Assembly: GCF_009604385.1 (NCBI RefSeq)
Contig: NZ_WEGJ01000032.1
Coordinates: forward strand, 1 to 64,000
DNA from: Streptomyces smaragdinus
Lineage (GTDB): Bacteria > Actinomycetota > Actinomycetes > Streptomycetales > Streptomycetaceae
Length of the DNA stretch: 64,000 nt
Direction of reading: 5' to 3'
The position numbers and the translations under genes were made by a program. This document shows, one piece after another, positions 43,833 to 52,790 of the stretch. The notes under the pieces were generated by a model. That model saw only the letters and a list, made by a program, of their open reading frames with translations. It was not told where the DNA came from and ran no database searches. The number at the start of each line of letters is the position of its first letter. Position 1 is the stretch's first letter.

Positions 43833-45239
43833 TTACGCGCCGGACCGCCAGCCGGGGTGCCCCGGCATGGGCGGGGTCCTCGTGTCGTACAGCCAGGGGC
43901 GCAGGAACGCCGTCAGGTCCCGTCCGGCGACCTCGGACGCGAGGGCGGTGAAGTCGGCGGTGCCGGCCGTGCGCCCGGCGTAGCGGGTGACCCACTGCCG
44001 TTCGAGGCGCTGGAAGGCGTCGTCGCCGATCTCCTGGCGCAGGGCGTACAGGACGAGCGCGCTGCCGTCGTACACGTTGGGCCGGAAGATGCCGAGCTTC
44101 CCCTTCCCGGGGCTCTTGATCGCCGCCGGGGGGCCGCCCTGGGCGCGCCAGGCGTCCGACTGGCGGTACGCCGCGGCCATCCGCTCCTCGAGGTCCTCCT
44201 GGCCCTTGTCGTCGGCGTACAGGGCCTCGTACCAGGTGGCGTGGCCCTCGTTGAGCCACAGGTCGGTCCAGCGGCGGGGGCTGACGCTGTCGCCGAACCA
44301 CTGGTGGGCCAGTTCGTGCACCATCACGCTCGCCTCGTACGACCCGTCCGAGGCGCGGGCGAGCAGGCCGCGGTCGAAGAGGGACAGCGTCTGGGTCTCC
44401 AGGGCGTAGCCGATGCCGGCGTCGGCGGCGAGCACCCCGTACGTCTCGAAGGGGTAGCGGCCCACGCGCTCCTCCATCCACTCCAGATGGCCGGCGGTGA
44501 GGTCGACGGCCGCGCGCAGCCGTTCGCGGTCGGCGGCGGGTACGACGTGGCGCAGCGGCAGTCCGTGCGGGCCCTCGCCGGTGAGCACGGCGGAGCGGCC
44601 GACGGAGATCTGCGCCAGTTCGGTCGCCATCGGGTGGGGGCTGCGGTAGGTCCAGCGGCCGTTCGACGGTTCGCCGGCGGGGAGGCCGTTGGCGACGACC
44701 GTGTAGCCGGCGGGGGCGTCGATCCGGAAGGTGAAGAGGGCCTTGTCGGAGGGATGGTCGTTGCAGGGGAAGACGCGGTGGGCGGCGTCGGCCTGGTTGG
44801 CCATGGCGAGTCCGTCGGCGGTACGGACCCAGCCGGCGCCCTCCCCGCGCGCCGGCTCGCTGGTGTGGCGGACGTCGATCCGGAACGTGGCGCCGCGTTC
44901 GACGGTGTGCGCGGGGCGGACGACCAGGTCCTCGCCCGCCGTGCTGAAGGCGGCGGGTTCGCCGTCGACGGTGAGGGAGCGGACGGCGCCCCGGGTGAAG
45001 TCGAGGTTGAACCGCTCCAGGGTGTCCGTGGCCCGTGCGGTGATCTTGGTGTCGGCCTGCATGGGGGTGTCGTTGCGCCCGGGGTAGCGGAACGTCAGGT
45101 CGTACGCGGTGACGTCGTAGCCGGGGTTTCCCAGCTGGGGGAAGAGGGTGTCGCCGATGCCCAGGGGCCGGCCGGCGGGAGGTGCGGCCGCGAGGACGGC
45201 GAGGGCCGCGGCGACGAGGGCGAGGGGGCGTACGCGCAT
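43833..45239 (-). CDS. Secreted M1-family zinc aminopeptidase
   Basis: About 468 residues, shorter than ERAP-type M1 enzymes but usual for this secreted actinobacterial subgroup. A signal peptide (RPLALVAAALAVLAAAPPAG) comes first. Zinc and catalytic residues: HELAHQWFGD (about 300) and WLNEGHATW (about 320); the exopeptidase region reads GYALETQTLS. ATG 45239 is taken; GTG 45248 is also possible and neither has a clear ribosome site. It probably trims peptides outside the cell. Confidence 0.9.
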   Translation of the reverse strand: MRVRPLALVAAALAVLAAAPPAGRPLGIGDTLFPQLGNPGYDVTAYDLTFRYPGRNDTPMQADTKITARATDTLERFNLDFTRGAVRSLTVDGEPAAFSTAGEDLVVRPAHTVERGATFRIDVRHTSEPARGEGAGWVRTADGLAMANQADAAHRVFPCNDHPSDKALFTFRIDAPAGYTVVANGLPAGEPSNGRWTYRSPHPMATELAQISVGRSAVLTGEGPHGLPLRHVVPAADRERLRAAVDLTAGHLEWMEERVGRYPFETYGVLAADAGIGYALETQTLSLFDRGLLARASDGSYEASVMVHELAHQWFGDSVSPRRWTDLWLNEGHATWYEALYADDKGQEDLEERMAAAYRQSDAWRAQGGPPAAIKSPGKGKLGIFRPNVYDGSALVLYALRQEIGDDAFQRLERQWVTRYAGRTAGTADFTALASEVAGRDLTAFLRPWLYDTRTPPMPGHPGWRSGA

Positions 45240-45338
45240 GGGGTACACGGGTACCAGCCGGCGGTGTGCGGGCCGGGGCGGCGCGGCGGTGGTGCACTCC
45301 GACGGAGGAGTGAATCGACGTCCCTCCCGCCGGCACCG

Positions 45339-46748
45339 TCAGTCCCCGGCGGGCTCCGTCCGCGGCACCGTCACGGTCACCCGCAGCCCGCGGGGCTCGT
45401 TCGCCGTAAAGGCGATCCGCCCGCCCCCGGCCGCCAGCAGGGACCGCGCGATGGACAGCCCCAGCCCCGACCCCTTGACGTTCTGATGCCGCCCGCTGCG
45501 CCAGAAGCGGTCCCCCACGCGAGCCAGCTCCTCCTCCGTCAGCCCCGGTCCGCCGTCCGCCACGCCGACCGTGACCTCGTCCCCCCGGGCGGCGACCGCG
45601 ACCTGGACCGTGCCGCCGGAGGGCGTGAACTTCAGCGCGTTGTCGATGACCGCGTCGAGCGCGCTGGACAGCCCCACCGCGTCGGCCCACCCGGTGACCG
45701 CGCCGTTCCCCGCGCGCTCCAGACCGACGCCCTTCTCCGCCGCCAGCGGCCCCCAGGCGGCCATCCGTTCGTCGACGAGGGCGGCGACGTCCGTCAGCCG
45801 CGGGGTGACGGTGGCGTGCTCGGCGAGGGCCAGGCCGAGCAGATCGTCCAGCACCTCCGCCAGCCGCTTGCCCTCCGCCTGGACGGAGGCGATCTCCTCG
45901 TTGCCCTCCGGCAGCTCCAGCTTCAGCAGCTCGATCCGCAGCAGCAGCGCCGCCAGGGGGTTGCGCAGCTGGTGCGAGGCGTCGGCGACGAACGCCCGCT
46001 GCTGCTCCAGCACGTCCTCGACGTTGTCGGCCATCTCGTTGAAGGACCGCGTCAGCCGTTGCAGCTCCGGCGGCCCGCCGGAGGCCGCGACCCGGGACTT
46101 CAGCCGCCCGGTGGCGATGTCGTGGGTGGCCTTGTCCAGGATGCGCACCGGCCGCAGCACCCAGCTGGTGAGCCGGAACGCGGCGGCGACGCCGACGAGC
46201 ATGGCCGCGCCGATCCCGGCGGCCAGCCACAGCCAGCCGACGAGGATCCGCCGGCGCATCTTGTCGGTGGGCGACTCGGTGACGACCACGGCGACCACGT
46301 CGCCGTCCCGCACGATCGGGGAGGCGACGGTCAGCGGCCGCGACTGCCACGGCCACACCTGCCGGGGGTCGTGGCTGCGCCGGCTGGCCAGGGCCTCGTC
46401 GAAGGCCCTGGCGCCCTCCGGGGTGCCGGTGGGGTCCCAGGTCGGGGCGGCCTCCATTTCCCCGCGGTCGCGGTAGAAGACGCCCGCCTTGATGCCGTAG
46501 ACGGTGTAGTACTTCTCCAGCTCCTGCTTCAGGGCGCGCCGCCGGTCCCGTTCCTCGGCGCTGGCCTCGCTCTCCTCGCGGGAGGTGACGTACAGCCCGA
46601 GCGAGGCGAAGCGGGCGATGTCGTCCATCCGGTCGACGACCACGTGCTGCTGGTCCTGCTGGGCGATCCGCTCGGCCAGCGGGACGGCGAGGGCCAGCAG
46701 GATGCCCGCCATCAGCATGATGAGGAGCGGGAGAAGCCTGGTGCGCAA
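45339..46748 (-). CDS. gluK: Sensor histidine kinase of the glutamate system (GluK-like)
   Basis: 469 residues. Two membrane helices (about 5-25 and 165-190) flank an extracytoplasmic sensor. HAMP follows, then HisKA with FVADASHQLRNPLAALLLRI (phosphorylated His) and an HATPase domain with VIDNALKFTP and GSGLGLSIARSL. It starts at TTG 46748, 11 bases after the response regulator gene. By gene order it corresponds to GluK (SCO5779) of S. coelicolor, which with GluR responds to glutamate and controls gluABCD. Confidence 0.88.
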   Translation of the reverse strand: MRTRLLPLLIMLMAGILLALAVPLAERIAQQDQQHVVVDRMDDIARFASLGLYVTSREESEASAEERDRRRALKQELEKYYTVYGIKAGVFYRDRGEMEAAPTWDPTGTPEGARAFDEALASRRSHDPRQVWPWQSRPLTVASPIVRDGDVVAVVVTESPTDKMRRRILVGWLWLAAGIGAAMLVGVAAAFRLTSWVLRPVRILDKATHDIATGRLKSRVAASGGPPELQRLTRSFNEMADNVEDVLEQQRAFVADASHQLRNPLAALLLRIELLKLELPEGNEEIASVQAEGKRLAEVLDDLLGLALAEHATVTPRLTDVAALVDERMAAWGPLAAEKGVGLERAGNGAVTGWADAVGLSSALDAVIDNALKFTPSGGTVQVAVAARGDEVTVGVADGGPGLTEEELARVGDRFWRSGRHQNVKGSGLGLSIARSLLAAGGGRIAFTANEPRGLRVTVTVPRTEPAGD

Positions 46749-46759
46749 ACTCTCGCCCC

Positions 46760-47470
46760 TCAGACCGCGGGCGGCGGGGCGACCAGCCGGTAGCCGACCC
46801 CCCGTACCGTCTCGATCAGTTCGGGCATGCGCAGCTTGGAGCGCAGCGACGCGACGTGCACCTCGAGGGTGCGGCCGGTGCCCTCCCAGCTGGTGCGCCA
46901 GACCTCGCTGATGATCTGCTCACGCCGGAAGACGACACCGGGGCGATGGGCCAGCAGGGCCAAAAGGTCGAACTCCTTTCGGGTGAGCGCGACCTCCTCG
47001 CCGTTGACCAGCACCCGGCGTGTGGGAATCTGCAGGGTGAGCGGTCCGAGCCGCAGGGATTCGTACGTATCCGCAGGTGACCGCCCGTCCGGCTCGGCCT
47101 CGGCGCTCGTCCGGCGGGCCACGGCGTGGATCCGCGCCAGCAGCTCTCCGGTGTCGTAGGGCTTGACTACGTAGTCGTCGGCCCCCAGGTTGAGCCCGTG
47201 GATCCGCGACCGGACGTCCGCCCGGGCGGTGACCATGATCACGGGGGTGCTGGTGAGCTTACGGATCCGTCCGCACACCTCGAAGCCGTCCTGGTCGGGC
47301 AGCCCGAGGTCGAGGAGGACGACGTCGAACGGCGCGAGCCTGCCGTGCAGCAGCTCCTGCAGCGCCTCCTCACCGCCCCGGGCGGTGCCGACGTCGAATC
47401 CGTGCCGGCGCAGCACGGCGGAGAGCGCGGCGGAGACATGGTCGTCGTCTTCGACCAGCAACAGTTTCAC
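46760..47470 (-). CDS. gluR: OmpR-family response regulator (GluR-like)
   Basis: 236 residues. Receiver domain with the phospho-acceptor Asp in VVLLDLGLPDQDGFE (about 51), Lys in VVKPYD, and a winged-helix effector domain (LTRKEFDLLALLAHRPGVVF, then GTGRTLEVHVASLRSKL). GTG 47470 has GGAAGGGAGAG upstream. It is divergent from gluA with a 296-base gap where it probably binds. Confidence 0.88.
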   Translation of the reverse strand: MKLLLVEDDDHVSAALSAVLRRHGFDVGTARGGEEALQELLHGRLAPFDVVLLDLGLPDQDGFEVCGRIRKLTSTPVIMVTARADVRSRIHGLNLGADDYVVKPYDTGELLARIHAVARRTSAEAEPDGRSPADTYESLRLGPLTLQIPTRRVLVNGEEVALTRKEFDLLALLAHRPGVVFRREQIISEVWRTSWEGTGRTLEVHVASLRSKLRMPELIETVRGVGYRLVAPPPAV

Positions 47471-47766
47471 GTACCCGCTCTCCCTTCCGCGACGGCGGCT
47501 CACACCAAGGATCCCTGACGCGGACACGTACGGCGTACACGGGACACCCGACAGTGATACAGCCCCCGTACGGCCCCGTCCGTCAAGTGCCTCCGCGTTA
47601 CCCCCATGCTTCCATGACGTGACCGCTACTCTCAGGCGTGCCCCAATGACCCTTGGTGTCCGGTTGCGGCCGGATCGTTATGCTCAATTTCCCCTCAGAT
47701 GTAATGACGCTCCTCAATGCGCGTCACTAAGGTCCAGGCAACCGAAGAGGATGGAGCGCTAGGCCG
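47471..47766. promoter_or_regulatory. gluR-gluA divergent promoter region
   Basis: No gene is present. TGACGC (47705-47710) and GCGTCA (47721-47726) form an inverted repeat 41 bases before gluA, and TATGCT (47680-47685) is a possible -10. The region is the likely target of GluR. I cannot identify a direct-repeat OmpR-type site with confidence. Confidence 0.45.
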
Positions 47767-48543
47767 ATGACCGAGATTTCGGTGACCAAGGACGCCGCAC
47801 CCGTGGGCGAGCCGCTGGTGGTCCTGGACAACGTCAACAAGCATTTCGGCGCGCTGCACGTGCTCCAGGACATCAACCTGTCGATCGCGCGCGGCGAGGT
47901 CGTCGTGGTGATCGGTCCCTCGGGCTCGGGCAAGTCGACACTGTGCCGTGCGATCAACCGGCTGGAGACGATCGACTCCGGGTCCATCACGCTGGACGGG
48001 AAGCCGCTCCCCGCGGAGGGCAAGGCCCTGGCGAACCTGCGGGCCGACGTCGGCATGGTGTTCCAGTCGTTCAACCTCTTCGCGCACAAGACGGTGCTGC
48101 AGAACGTCATGCTGGGCCCGGTCAAGGTCCGTAAGGCGGACAAGCGCGCCGTCGAGGAGCGGGCGCGTCAACTGCTCGACCGGGTCGGTGTCGGGAACCA
48201 GGCCGACAAGTACCCGGCGCAGCTCTCGGGCGGCCAGCAGCAGCGTGTGGCGATCGCCCGCGCGCTGGCGATGGAGCCGAAGGTGATGCTCTTCGACGAG
48301 CCCACCTCGGCCCTGGACCCGGAGATGATCAACGAGGTGCTGGAAGTCATGCAGCAGCTCGCCCGTGACGGCATGACCATGGTCGTCGTCACCCACGAAA
48401 TGGGCTTCGCCCGCTCGGCAGCCAACCGCGTCGTCTTCATGGCTGATGGCCAGATCGTCGAAGAGGCAACGCCGGACCAGTTCTTCACCAACCCTCGCAG
48501 CGACCGGGCTCGGGACTTCCTCTCGAAGATCCTGCACCACTGA
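47767..48543 (+). CDS. gluA: Glutamate ABC transporter ATP-binding protein
   Basis: 258 residues. Walker A IGPSGSGKSTL (about 45), signature LSGGQQQRVAIARALAM (about 155) and Walker B VMLFDEPTSALDPEM are intact, and the switch His is in VTHEMGF. This is the polar amino acid (HisP/GlnQ) subgroup. It is the first gene of gluABCD and powers glutamate uptake. Confidence 0.93.
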   Translation: MTEISVTKDAAPVGEPLVVLDNVNKHFGALHVLQDINLSIARGEVVVVIGPSGSGKSTLCRAINRLETIDSGSITLDGKPLPAEGKALANLRADVGMVFQSFNLFAHKTVLQNVMLGPVKVRKADKRAVEERARQLLDRVGVGNQADKYPAQLSGGQQQRVAIARALAMEPKVMLFDEPTSALDPEMINEVLEVMQQLARDGMTMVVVTHEMGFARSAANRVVFMADGQIVEEATPDQFFTNPRSDRARDFLSKILHH

Positions 48544-48585
48544 CCTGCCTGGCAACGTCAACTTCACGACAAAGGGATGTTCACC

Positions 48586-49431
48586 ATGAATTTCCGCAAG
48601 GTCGGCGCCGCCGCCGCCATCGCGACCGTTCTCGCCCTCACCGCCGGTGCGTGCGGTGGTGACGACGGCGACAACGGGTCCGGGGGATCCGGCGGCGACG
48701 GCAAGGGCAAGATCACCGTCGGTATCAAGTTCGACCAGCCCGGCATCGGGCTGAAGGAGCCGGACGGCTCCTTCTCCGGTATCGACGTCGAGACCGCCAA
48801 GTACGTGGCCAAGCAGCTGGGCTACGACGAGAAGAACATCGAGTTCAAGGAGACCAAGAGCGCGGACCGCGAGACCGCGCTGGCGAACGGTGACGTCGAC
48901 TTCATCGTCGCCTCCTACTCGATCACCCCGGAGCGCGAGGAGAAGGTCGACTTCGCCGGCCCGTACTTCCTGGCCCACCAGGACCTGCTGATCCGCGCCG
49001 ACGACAACAGCATCACCGAGGCCACCGACCTCAACTCCAAGAAGCTGTGCTCGGTGACCGGTTCCACCTCCGCGCAGAACGTGCAGAACGACTTCGCCAA
49101 GGACGCGCAGCTCATCGAGCGCGGCGGCTACTCGGAGTGCATCGGCGCCCTGCAGAACAAGGTCGTCGACGCCCTGACCACCGACAACGCCATCCTCGCC
49201 GGCTACGCCGCGCAGTCGCAGTACAAGGGCAAGTTCAAGCTGGCGGGCCTCAGCCTGTCCAACGAGAACTACGGCATCGGCGTGAAGAAGGGCTCGGACC
49301 TCAAGGCCCAGATCAACACTGCGCTCGAGAAGATGGTCTCGGACGGCACCTGGCAGAAGGTCATGGACGACGCCTTCGGCCCGGCGAACTTCAAGTTCGA
49401 GCCGGCGCCGCAGATCGGCCAGCTGAAGTAA
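48586..49431 (+). CDS. gluB: Glutamate-binding lipoprotein
   Basis: 281 residues. The lipobox LTAGAC lies near residue 22, followed by an Asp/Gly linker and a type II periplasmic-binding fold (ITVGIKFDQPGIGLKEPDGS onward, ending FGPANFKFEP). ATG 48586 is preferred over 48577 because AAAGGG (48571-48576) then lies 9 bases upstream rather than adjacent. It captures glutamate outside the membrane. Confidence 0.93.
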   Translation: MNFRKVGAAAAIATVLALTAGACGGDDGDNGSGGSGGDGKGKITVGIKFDQPGIGLKEPDGSFSGIDVETAKYVAKQLGYDEKNIEFKETKSADRETALANGDVDFIVASYSITPEREEKVDFAGPYFLAHQDLLIRADDNSITEATDLNSKKLCSVTGSTSAQNVQNDFAKDAQLIERGGYSECIGALQNKVVDALTTDNAILAGYAAQSQYKGKFKLAGLSLSNENYGIGVKKGSDLKAQINTALEKMVSDGTWQKVMDDAFGPANFKFEPAPQIGQLK

Positions 49432-49437
49432 TCCGTC

Positions 49438-49492
49438 GCCCGCCGCTTTCGGCGGGCCGCCCGGGGCGCGCGGCCGAAGAGGCCGCGCGCCC
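49438..49492 (+). terminator. Two tandem hairpins between gluB and gluC
   Basis: An 8-bp stem (49438-49445 with 49450-49457, loop CTTT) is followed by a perfect 12-bp stem GGGCGCGCGGCC/GGCCGCGCGCCC (49464-49475 with 49481-49492, loop GAAGA). In an operon this would reduce transcription into the permease genes or protect the gluB message end. Confidence 0.75.
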
Positions 49493-49533
49493 TGCCATCC
49501 ATACACGCGCGATCGCGGGATGCGGACTGTTTT

Positions 49534-50205
49534 GTGTTTGATTTCCTTGAAGGCTACGACCTGATCGGGGCATTCTGGGTGACGGTGCAGCTCACGCTGT
49601 TCTCCGCCCTGTTCTCGCTGGTCTGGGGCACGATCCTGGCCGGCATGCGGGTGAGCCCCGTCCCGCTGATGCGCGGCTTCGGCACGGTGTACGTCAACAT
49701 CGTGCGGAACACCCCGCTCACGGTGATCATCGTGTTCTGCGCACTGGGGCTGGCCGATGTCTACGGGGTGACGTTCGGCGCGGGCACCGACGACGTCAAG
49801 TCGCAGTACTTCCGGCTGGCAGTTTTCGGGCTGTCGGCGTACACGGCGGCGTTCGTCTGCGAGGCGCTGCGCTCGGGCATCAACACGGTGCCCAAGGGCC
49901 AGGCGGAGGCGGCGCGGGCGATCGGGCTGAGCTTCACCCAGGTGCTCACGCTGATCGTGCTGCCGCAGGCGTTCCGGTCGGTGGTCGGTCCGCTGGCCAA
50001 CGTACTGATCGCCCTCACCAAGAACACCACGGTGGCGGCGACGATCGGTGTCGCGGAGGCCGCGTACCTGATGAAGGGCATGATCGAGAACGAGGCCGCG
50101 CTGGTCGCCATCGGCGCCGTGTTCGCCTTCGGGTTCATCGTGCTGACGATGCCGCTGGGGCTATTCCTCGGCTGGCTGAGCAACCGAGTGGCGGTGAAGC
50201 GATGA
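49534..50205 (+). CDS. gluC: Glutamate ABC transporter permease GluC
   Basis: 223 residues with about five helices and the polar-amino-acid permease EAA loop (YTAAFVCEALRSGINTVPKG, then QAEAARAIGLS). GTG 49534 has no clear ribosome site. It lies behind the gluB hairpins and overlaps gluD by 4 bases (ATGA), so their translation is coupled. Confidence 0.92.
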   Translation: MFDFLEGYDLIGAFWVTVQLTLFSALFSLVWGTILAGMRVSPVPLMRGFGTVYVNIVRNTPLTVIIVFCALGLADVYGVTFGAGTDDVKSQYFRLAVFGLSAYTAAFVCEALRSGINTVPKGQAEAARAIGLSFTQVLTLIVLPQAFRSVVGPLANVLIALTKNTTVAATIGVAEAAYLMKGMIENEAALVAIGAVFAFGFIVLTMPLGLFLGWLSNRVAVKR

Positions 50206-51077
50206 GTTCGGTCCTGTTCGACACACCGGGGCCCCGGGCCAAGGTCTGGAACATCGTCTATACGGTCGTCTTCCTGGCCCTCCTGGTCCTCGGCGGCTGG
50301 TGGGCGATCGCCAAGCTGCAGGACAAGGGCCAGTTCGAGGCGGTGATGTGGAAGCCGTTCACGACGTCCGAGGCCTGGACCACGTATCTGCTGCCCGGCC
50401 TCGCCAACACGCTGAAGGCCGCCGCGCTGTCCATGGTGATCGCGCTGCCGCTGGGTGCGGTGTTCGGTATCGCACGCCTGTCCGACCACCGGTGGGTGCG
50501 GTCCGTGGCCGGCACGATCGTGGAGTTCTTCCGCGCGATCCCCGTGCTGCTCCTCATGCTGTTCGCCAGCCAGTTCTACGTGAAGTACACGGACATCAGC
50601 AGCGAGCAGCGCCCGCTGTACGCCGTGGTCACCGGTCTGGTGCTGTACAACGCCTCGGTGCTCGCCGAGATCGTACGGGCCGGCATCCTGTCCCTGCCCC
50701 GGGGGCAGACGGAGGCCGCGAAGGCGATCGGGCTGCGCAAGGGCCAGATGATGACCATCGTGCTGCTGCCGCAGGCGGTGACCGCGATGCTGCCGGCGAT
50801 CGTCAGCCAGCTCGTCGTCATCGTGAAGGACACCGCCCTCGGCGGTGTGATGCTGGGCTTCACCGAGCTGCTGAACTCGCGGCAGACGCTGTCCGCCAAC
50901 TACGCCAACGTGATCCCGAGCTTCCTCGTCGTCGCGGCGATCTTCGTGATCCTGAACTTCCTGCTCACGACCATCGCGAGCTGGATCGAGGGCCGGGTCC
51001 GGCGCGGCAAGCGGACCACGGGCGCCGTGGTCGGCGTCGACGAGGTCGAGGACCTCGCGACCGGACGCGCGATCTGA
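50202..51077 (+). CDS. gluD: Glutamate ABC transporter permease GluD
   Basis: 291 residues with a longer N-terminus than GluC, about five helices, and the EAA loop LAEIVRAGILSLPRGQTEAA. It pairs with GluC to form the membrane channel. It is last in the operon and followed by a strong terminator. Confidence 0.92.
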   Translation: MSSVLFDTPGPRAKVWNIVYTVVFLALLVLGGWWAIAKLQDKGQFEAVMWKPFTTSEAWTTYLLPGLANTLKAAALSMVIALPLGAVFGIARLSDHRWVRSVAGTIVEFFRAIPVLLLMLFASQFYVKYTDISSEQRPLYAVVTGLVLYNASVLAEIVRAGILSLPRGQTEAAKAIGLRKGQMMTIVLLPQAVTAMLPAIVSQLVVIVKDTALGGVMLGFTELLNSRQTLSANYANVIPSFLVVAAIFVILNFLLTTIASWIEGRVRRGKRTTGAVVGVDEVEDLATGRAI

Positions 51078-51093
51078 CGCTCGTTTACGCGTA

Positions 51094-51127
51094 CGAAGGG
51101 CGGCGGTGATCCTACCGCCGCCCTTCG
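51094..51127 (+). terminator. Terminator of gluABCD
   Basis: CGAAGGGCGGCGGT (51094-51107) and its exact complement (51114-51127) form a perfect 14-bp stem with a 6-base loop, 17 bases after the gluD stop. Confidence 0.85.
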
Positions 51128-51164
51128 GCGTGTGCGGGACCAACCCCCGCTCCGTGCCCCCGGC

Positions 51165-51194
51165 TTGACGCACAGGTCGGCGAGTGGGTTGCAT
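51165..51194 (+). promoter_or_regulatory. Leaderless promoter of the flavin monooxygenase gene
   Basis: TTGACG (51165-51170), 18 bases, TTGCAT (51189-51194), then 7 bases to GTG 51202. Confidence 0.5.
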
Positions 51195-51201
51195 ACGCCT
51201 T

Positions 51202-52767
51202 GTGATCGTGGACCCGGTGATCATCGTCGGGGCAGGACCCGTCGGGCTCACCCTGTCCTTGGCGTTGGCACACAGCGGCGTCTCCACCCTCGTTCTCGAC
51301 GGTGAGACCTCCTCCCCCGCCACCCCCTCGCCCGCGCGTCCGGCCCGTACGGCCGTGCTGCGGGCGCCGACGGTGGCGTTTCTGGAGCGGCTGGGCTGCG
51401 TGGTGCCCGGGGTGCCGCTGACCGCGTGGCGGGCCATCCGGGGCAAGCGGGTGCTGCGGGAGGAGTCGTACGACGGGGAACAGCCGCCGCGGCACGTCGC
51501 GCAGCAGGCGCTCGTCGACGAACTGCGCCACGCCGTCGCCGCCTGCGATCTGGTCACCGTCGTGCCGGGGGTCCGGGTGGACGCCCTGGAGATGGAGCGG
51601 GACGCGGTTTCGGTGCACACCCGGGGGAAGGCTTCCGCTTCGGGTTCCGGTGCCGGTGCCGGTGCCGGTTCGGGTTCCGCCGACGACAAGGGCACGTGGT
51701 GGCGGGGGAGTTACGTCGTCGGGTGCGACGGCGCGCGGTCCGTGGTGCGCAAGCTGCTCGACATCCGTTTCGCGGGGCGGACGGCCGTCGAGCGGCACGC
51801 GGTGGCGGCGATCCGTACCCGGCTGCCGTGGCGCAGTGAGACGGTCGTCTCCGGTGTTCCGTCGGAGGTGTGCGCGCGACCGCTGGCGGACGGCGTGTGG
51901 CGGTTCGACTGGCTGCTGCCGTCGGAGGCGGGGCTGGTGACGCCGCAGGACGTCGTACGGCGGGTCGAGTCGACGCTCACCGACTGGTGGCACGCGGACG
52001 CGGAGGCCCTGTGGTACGACCTGCTCGACTCGGGCGTGCACACCGTGCACCACCGGCTGGCGCAGACCTTCCGCCGGGGACGGGGGCTGCTGGCGGGCGA
52101 CGCGGCGCATCTGCTGGGGGCGCTCGGTACGCAGCAGCTCGACGAGGGGCTGCAGGACGCGGAGAACCTCGCGTGGAAGCTGGCCGCCGCGGTGCACTCC
52201 GGTGCTCCGGGGGCGCTGCTGGACTCGTACGAGGCGGAGCGCCGGGGGGTGATACGGCGCCGGCTGCGGGCGGCCGATCAGGCACTGCCGCTGGTGCGCC
52301 GGCGCACCGGGGAGTGGCGGCGGGGGCAGGCGGTGACGCTGCTGGCGGACGGTCATCTGGGGCGTGGGGCGGTGGGCGGGGCCGCGGTGTACGCCGCCGC
52401 CCCGCCGGTTCCCTCGCTCACCGTCGGCACGGCGCTGGGGGCTCCGGTGTCGGACGTGGCGGTGACGGCGCCGGACGGGACGGCGACGTCGCTGCACGCG
52501 AGCCTGGGGCGGTCGGTGGTGCTGCTGTTCGTGGCCCCGGGGACGCGGGTGTGGGACCACCGGATCTGGCTCAAGGCGGGGCTGATGCCGGCGCTGCTGC
52601 GGACGGTGGAGGAGCTGCCGGTGCGGGCGTCGCTGGTCGTCGCCGAGGAGTATCCGGGGGCGCCGGCGCACGCGGTGCTGGTGATTCGTCCGGACGGGCG
52701 GCTGGTGGCCGCCGTGGCGGGGGTGGACGCGGCGGCGCTGCGGGCGTGCGTGGAGCCGCTCGGGTAG
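51202..52767 (+). CDS. FAD-dependent aromatic-hydroxylase-type monooxygenase
   Basis: 521 residues. FAD-binding VIIVGAGPVGLTLSLALA lies at the N-terminus, the DG motif VVGCDGARSVVRK near residue 180, and GDAAHLLGALG near 300. A thioredoxin-like C-terminal domain is typical of class A flavoprotein hydroxylases. Between residues about 140 and 160 is a low-complexity Ser/Gly/Ala insert (SASGSGAGAGAGSGS). The GTG at 51202 lies 7 bases after a -10-like hexamer. It hydroxylates an aromatic or polyketide-like substrate; which one cannot be told. Confidence 0.85.
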   Translation: MIVDPVIIVGAGPVGLTLSLALAHSGVSTLVLDGETSSPATPSPARPARTAVLRAPTVAFLERLGCVVPGVPLTAWRAIRGKRVLREESYDGEQPPRHVAQQALVDELRHAVAACDLVTVVPGVRVDALEMERDAVSVHTRGKASASGSGAGAGAGSGSADDKGTWWRGSYVVGCDGARSVVRKLLDIRFAGRTAVERHAVAAIRTRLPWRSETVVSGVPSEVCARPLADGVWRFDWLLPSEAGLVTPQDVVRRVESTLTDWWHADAEALWYDLLDSGVHTVHHRLAQTFRRGRGLLAGDAAHLLGALGTQQLDEGLQDAENLAWKLAAAVHSGAPGALLDSYEAERRGVIRRRLRAADQALPLVRRRTGEWRRGQAVTLLADGHLGRGAVGGAAVYAAAPPVPSLTVGTALGAPVSDVAVTAPDGTATSLHASLGRSVVLLFVAPGTRVWDHRIWLKAGLMPALLRTVEELPVRASLVVAEEYPGAPAHAVLVIRPDGRLVAAVAGVDAAALRACVEPLG

Positions 52768-52786
52768 GCCCCGGGCGGCTCCACGC
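52748..52786. terminator. Terminator overlapping the monooxygenase stop codon
   Basis: A stem of up to 17 pairs, GCGTGGAGCCGC with GCGGCTCCACGC plus an inner CGGG/CCCG, encloses the TAG stop (52765-52767) and separates convergent genes. Confidence 0.65.
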
Positions 52787-52790
52787 GGGG

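Noticed and set aside
47471..47766. A classical direct-repeat GluR binding site.
   Set aside because: Only the TGACGC/GCGTCA inverted repeat stood out; no convincing direct repeat with OmpR-type spacing.
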